Origin: Vicia villosa
Lineage: Eukaryota > Streptophyta > Magnoliopsida > Fabales > Fabaceae
Direction of reading: 5' to 3'
DNA length: 64,000 bases
Assembly (NCBI RefSeq): GCF_029867415.1
Contig: NC_081183.1
Coordinates: 117,108,514-117,172,513 of the forward strand
This document shows positions 59,391 through 64,000 of this stretch, piece after piece; position 1 is the first letter of the stretch, and every line of letters starts with the position of its first letter. The notes beneath the pieces were generated by a model. It made no database searches and was not told the DNA's origin. It worked only from the letters and a program-made list of their open reading frames with translations. The position numbers and the translations under genes were made by a program.

Positions 59391-61861
59391 TCCAATTTTT
59401 TTAAATTTTATTTTAGAGTTTTTAGCAGTTTTTCATGCCATGAGAATCTATAAAGAAATTGTCTACTTTAAGACATTTTCTTTTTCTTTTAAGTTGTGTG
59501 ACTTCACCTAGGGGTCATCACTCAATAGAATAATGGAGAAAAATCCTCTAAATTTTCTATCAAGTTTTATGACCAAAGAAAGATATGCAATCATTAAATT
59601 AAAGATCAATTATTACTTTAACAACTCACTGCAAGTATTCAGAAGAGTAATAAAATTTAAATAATAACATTATTTATTGTGTTTTTCAATTCGCGCAACA
59701 GAAAAACTTTGATTTTATTATTAATTTTATCCATTATATTATAGTGCACTCATTTCTATTTCTTTTTTATTAATATCTTTTTATCTTTTTGTTTATTATC
59801 TGTTTTCATATTTATTAAAAGAAATTAATATTTATCAAATTTTCATCAAAGTTGTGATGTCCTCTTTCGATCACAGTTGCAAGAATCAAACCATAATCTT
59901 ACCTATCAAATACAACGTCAATTATCACTCTGTTAAGTTTCATTGAACCAACTAACAATTGATATATTTTATATATTTATCTTTAAGAATTTTAATTTAA
60001 AGATATCCATTTTATATATTTATCTTTAAGAATTTTAATTTAATTCAAAGATAGTACAATTTTACTATTTTTTAATATTATTTCCTTCGGTTTTTTTATA
60101 AGTCGCTTTAGAAAAAAACTGTATTTAAATATAATTTGTTTTACAATTCTAATGAATAATTAATGATATTTTTATCTATTATATATTTAAATATTTATTA
60201 TTCTATCTTCTTTCAATTATGTAAATTTAGCTTCTACATGTCATGAAGATAAATTTAAAAAAACCTTCATAATTTTTCATTTTTATATAATAATTTTTTT
60301 TAACATGTGTCTGAGAAGTTCAAAATAACTTATAATAAAAAATCAAGTAGAAGTTAATACACCATTATTTCATGAATCATGACTTAACAAGAGTAAGAGA
60401 ATAAAATCTGAATCGACTGACACACGAAATTCTCAAAAGCAGTAGATGATATTTAAATTAATTTTTGCATACAAAATAAATAAATATCATCAAGTGCATG
60501 TTTGATTTAGCAGTGATAAATAAAAAATCAGGGTGAAGAATCATGTAGCCTATAAGCTCTCTTTTGTAGGTTATTGTTTTCCATAGTAAAAGGGCATGTA
60601 GCCGTGCGTTGGTTGAAAAAAAAGCTATTCCAGTCTACATTTTACAATATCAACTTTACATATTAAATATAAAATTAAGAGAGTGTGTTTCACGAGGATT
60701 TGGATTATAGTATGAAAAAATAAAAATAATTAATTAATTGTACATAAATATTAACGAAAGTTTTAGGAGTATGAAAATATTTTTTAATAGAAAAATAAAA
60801 ATAATTAAATAATTGTACAGAAATATTAACCTATGAATATGATATGTCAATTATTTATTTTTAAATCATGATATCTTGGCCACTACTTCATTTAAAAATA
60901 ATAATTTTTAAATAAAATACACAAATTCAATACATTATATATTTTTTTTTAATCTTTGAAGAATGTTCTTAAACGTTATTATGGCCCATAAAAATTTTTA
61001 ATAACATTATAAATAATATAGTTTCTAAGTTGAGGAAGAAGTTGAAACCAAATCCAATCAAATTTCAATTGAATCTTTGTATCCATGTTTCATGAAACAT
61101 GAACTTATTATTCATACTATCGAAGATTTAGAATTATAGAACGAAATTGTTGCATGTATGATGAGCGAAGGTAGCATAATTTAGACTTATTGTAGATAAA
61201 AACACCCTAAAATCACTATTATAAGCAAATTTAATTTTTTTAGTTCAATTCATATGTTGATGTATCAGGTCCATATATCTAAACTATACATCAATTACTC
61301 AAAAAAGTTCTGTAGTACCAACACTTTTGAGAAAATGCATGTCAATGTTGGTGTCCGAAATCGATATTAAAATTTACGATTAAAAAGTGAAAAGTGGAAA
61401 GTGAAAAAAATGAAAAGTGAAAAAATAGAAAGTGAAAAAGTGAGTTGAAAAAAACTACAAAATACATTTTTGCCCCCTACTTATAAATTTAGACTAAAAT
61501 AACAAAATAGTATTTTTGTGATTTCCAAAACAACAAATTTTCCTAGATTTACATCATTTAACTCATTTAAGACATACTAGTTAAACTATGTCAATTATCA
61601 TATAAAATTTTATTAATCTATATTTAAACATTTAAAGTATCAAATATTATATATAAATAAAATTTTATTAATCTATATTTAAATATTTAAAGTATCAAAT
61701 ATTATATATAATTAATTAGTTCTAATGATCAGATTTTTATAAATATTTTATTTCATTTAATCAAATCTATAAAATTAGATTGTTATAAATATTTTCAGAC
61801 TAATCTAACATTAAAATTAGATTCTTTTTTGATTTTTAACGGGAAACAAAAATTAAATTCA
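59391..61861. other. AT-rich intergenic sequence with small duplications
   Basis: No gene recognised. Two short tandem duplications: a 43-bp unit at 59967-60052 (TTTTATATATTTATCTTTAA) and a 55-bp unit at 61602-61711 (ATAAAATTTTATTAATCTAT). 60085-60345 begins CCTTCGGTTTTTTTATAAGT, like a decayed Stowaway-type MITE end, but the right end is too degraded to confirm. Confidence 0.4.
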
Positions 61862-62132
61862 TAAATATATCTCTCTTGAGTAAAAAAAAGCGTGGACGGT
61901 CCCGAGGCTACAACACAACGAACCACAAACGTGAACCATCCCAAAACTCATCCCAAAACCTGGAAACTAAACTCCACATTCTTTAACTAGTACTCTTTAG
62001 AGAGAGAGACAAAAGGTTTTTGCAAAGAGCAAGATCAAGACTCCAAAAACCAAATTCCCAAAATTTAGAAAAAAACCAAAAATTCGTCATTGTTAGAGGT
62101 GGATCGGAGGAAGGCGGTTCTGGTTAGTTACC
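61862..62132 (+). promoter_or_regulatory. Promoter and 5' leader of the gene at 62133
   Basis: Base composition changes from AT-rich to mixed at about 61890. GAGAGAGAGACAAAAGG (62000-62016) and the A/C-rich text to 62132 look like a transcribed plant leader. No obvious TATA box. The start codon context is TTACCATGG. Confidence 0.4.
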
Positions 62133-62439
62133 ATGGAAGGAGTTGGGGCCCGACTGGGGCGGTCCTCGACCCGTTACGGACCGGCAACGGTTTTCATCGG
62201 ACCGGTGAGAAAGTGGAAGAAGAAATGGGTTCACGTTTCACCTTCTTCCGCTTCTTCTAATTCCAAGAACAACACCAATCACAATCGCGGTTCTTCTAAC
62301 AATACTAATAATAACGATGCTCATCTTCTTCTTTACTGAAAGCCAGAACGCCAACAATAACGGAAGTAATGGGAACGTTAAGGACGCGCAGATTGAACCG
62401 GTGGAAGAGCCTCCCCGGAGGAAATTTAAATATGTTCCG
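62133..62439 (+). CDS. Exon 1 of a conserved plant protein of unknown function (frame broken)
   Basis: The ATG at 62133 gives MEGVGARLGRSSTRYGPATV, then IGPVRKWKKKWVHVSPSS, an Asn/Ser-rich linker and HLLLY, a pattern I recognise from single-copy plant proteins of unknown function. In this frame a TGA occurs at 62337-62339. The continuation (QNANNNGSNGN ... VEEPPRRKFKYVP) is in the next frame from about 62335 to 62439, where a GT donor (CCG/GTAATT) closes the exon. So the exon is all there except for a frame-changing gap of a few codons after HLLLY. The basic GPVRKWKKKW block suggests nucleic-acid or nuclear association, which is inference. Downstream exons are beyond the window. It could be a true allele, a pseudogene or a sequence error. 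Confidence 0.6.
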
Positions 62440-64000
62440 GTAATTTCTTTACGATGCAATTCTTGTGTTTTCTTTATTGGTTTCAGTTTTATTGGATGAG
62501 GATTAATTGATAGGGTTTCGTGGATGCTGATTGTTTTTTGCGTTTCTGTTAATTGTTGCACTTCTGAAAAAAGCGTGTCTTTGTCGGATACCGAAGCGAC
62601 ACTGTGATTAAGTTCAATGGCGTCATGTCTGGTGTCCGAGCTAGAAATCTTAATTTTGTTTTGATAACTTTTATATTTGAGTGTTGGTAAGATAGCAAAA
62701 TCCCTTTTGGCGGCTTTCTGAATCACACAAGTATAGGAACCAATTAATTATCTGCTTAACTTTTCAGTATTGCCTGGGCTATAACTTATAAGTTGGTTTA
62801 CAGTTTAGCGAAACTTGAATTAGGAACGCGATTTATGACTTTTTGTTTAAGCAATGAAATTCACTTTGCCGTGAATGTCCCGAGATGGAAATGGAGATAT
62901 GGATGCCTTGTGGGAAACGTGAAATTCACTTTACCGTGTGATTGTCCCGAGACGGAAATGGAGATATGGATGCCTTGTCGGAAACGTGGAATTCACTTTA
63001 CCGTGAATGTCCCGAGATGGAAATGGAGATATGGATGCCTTGTGGGAAACATGAAATTCACTTTACCGTGTGATTGTCCCGAGATGGAAAATGATATATG
63101 GATGCCTTGTGGGAAACGTGAAATTCACTTTACCGTGTGATTGTCCCGAGATGGAAATGGAGATATGGATGCCTTGTGGTAAACGTGAAATTCACTTTAC
63201 CGTGTGATTGTCCCGAGATGGAAATGGAGATTTGGATACCTTGTGGGAAATATGTTAAGTACTGTGAGGACGAAATAAAGTTAACCGATGACTTTTTGTT
63301 TAAGAAATGAAATTCACTTTACCGTGAATGTCCCGAGACGGAAATGGAGATATGGATGCCTTGTGAGAAATGTGTTGAGTGCTGTCGGGACGAAATAGAG
63401 TTAACCGATGAGAACTTCTATAAAAGCGGTGGTGGTTTTTTATTTGAGGATAGGATTTGGAAAGTGATTTATGATAAGTGAAAGTTTGCGTCTTGTATGA
63501 TTATGATGAATAAAAGAACAACTCTTTTGCTAAAAGTGGCATGATTCAGATATTGGAATAAGAATTCTATGAAAAAGTATGTCTGAATGAGAATCAAAGA
63601 GTGTTGGAGGGAGACAAGGATTATTTTGGTGGAAATGGAAAGGAAAAATGTCATTACATAGTGGGATTTGTATTTCTTATAAGAGACTTCTTGTTACAGT
63701 GCTGATAAAAATTTGTCGTTCCTGTTGGTACCAAGGGCTTGCAATATGTTAAATTTAGTAATCTTTGTTTAAAGCATTTGTATTATGCAGAAAATGCTAC
63801 TACAGGTGGAAAAATCTAGGTCGTAGAAACAATATGTTATGATGATTGAGGTATTATTTTTCCTTTCAGTAGTAACTATAGTTATATTAACCTTAATATC
63901 ATTGTTGATAAGATTTATCTTATATATATGGGTACCTATACTGATAATTTAGTTGGTCGTTATTGTTTCGAGTACAAATAGTTCAGTCATAGTGATCACT
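62440..64000 (+). other. Intron 1 (start) of the gene at 62133
   Basis: Begins GTAATTTCTTTACG, is T-rich, and contains a 65/67-bp minisatellite at 62856-63372. No second exon recognised before the window ends. Confidence 0.45.
62856..63372 (+). repeat. 65/67-bp minisatellite with a 132-bp dimer
   Basis: The start GAAATTCACTTT recurs at 62856, 62921, 62988 (variant), 63053, 63120 and 63187, and again at 63309 after a 55-base interruption: steps of 65, 67, 65, 67, 67. Two unit types differ at CCGTGAATGTCCCG versus CCGTGTGATTGTCCCG. A 65+67 pair is 132 bases, or 44 codons, so the frame at 62793-63140 stays open with a 44-residue repeat (NVPRWKWRYGCLVGN, then LPCDCPE). Confidence 0.9.

Noticed and set aside
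60085..60345. Stowaway-type MITE
   Set aside because: Only the left end resembles the known terminal sequence; the right end is too degraded and the TA duplication is uninformative in AT-rich DNA.
62238..62726. 162-codon minus-strand frame over exon 1 and intron
   Set aside because: Shadow of the plus-strand conserved exon; runs across the exon-intron border without any recognisable protein.

Overview
This window is nuclear DNA from a flowering plant. It is almost certainly a legume with a large, retrotransposon-rich genome. The evidence is nested LTR retrotransposons of the Tat/Ogre, Athila-like, chromovirus-like and Sirevirus types, a Tourist-like MITE, a Helitron-like end, nuclear plastid DNA and one spliced plant gene at the right edge. 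The Ogre-type features (LTRs starting TGTCATACCCC, a purine tract before the 3' LTR, dual RNase H lineage, tandem repeats in the 3' UTR) fit the Fabeae and relatives best; that placement is inference.

Layout. 1-8363: element A, a Tat/Ogre remnant with a broken gag, a repeat-bearing 3' UTR and a 3' LTR, its gag interrupted on the left by a minus-strand LTR (B). 8364-12109: a piece of copia-type LTR, a minus-strand solo gypsy LTR with a 5-bp target duplication, and unassigned repeats. 12115-20506: element E, an internally deleted Ogre bounded by GTCTC duplications, whose 3' LTR carries a 390-bp MITE. 20512-38113: remnants of an older Ty3/gypsy pol split by a minus-strand Athila-like non-autonomous element (F, duplication TTACT). 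F is itself split by a 12.2-kb Sirevirus (C, duplication AAGTT), and C contains a Helitron-like insert and a duplicated gag segment. 38114-54703: a second, gutted Sirevirus (D) whose middle is replaced by a tandem array (G) of a degenerate chromovirus-like element: three internal regions separated by full 2.28-kb LTRs, almost identical at a 5.61-kb period. 54704-56500: a mosaic of short, out-of-order plastid gene fragments (psaB, rpoB, ndhA, rps11). 56500-62132: AT-rich DNA with small repeats and no gene I recognise. 62133 to the end: exon 1 of a conserved plant gene of unknown function, with a frame break, and an intron holding a 65/67-bp minisatellite.

No retroelement here looks able to move by itself: every gag or pol has stops, frameshifts or missing domains. 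The order of events can be read from the nesting: old gypsy pol, then F, then C in F; separately D, then G in D. Element E's LTR pair differs at about 19 of 982 aligned bases by hand count, and C's LTRs by roughly 5 percent over the first 170 bases. The G copies differ by only a few bases in 5.6 kb, so the array is very recent or an assembly product.

The observation I rate highest cuts across the elements. A sequence of about 60 bases (CATAACTTGAG, then CTCCGATT, then GTTTGAAGCGTTGGAAAGCT) recurs in the F LTRs, in the solo LTR and in both the LTR and the internal region of G. These are families that otherwise share no sequence I can see. In the LTRs it lies beside a block of repeated family-specific short words.
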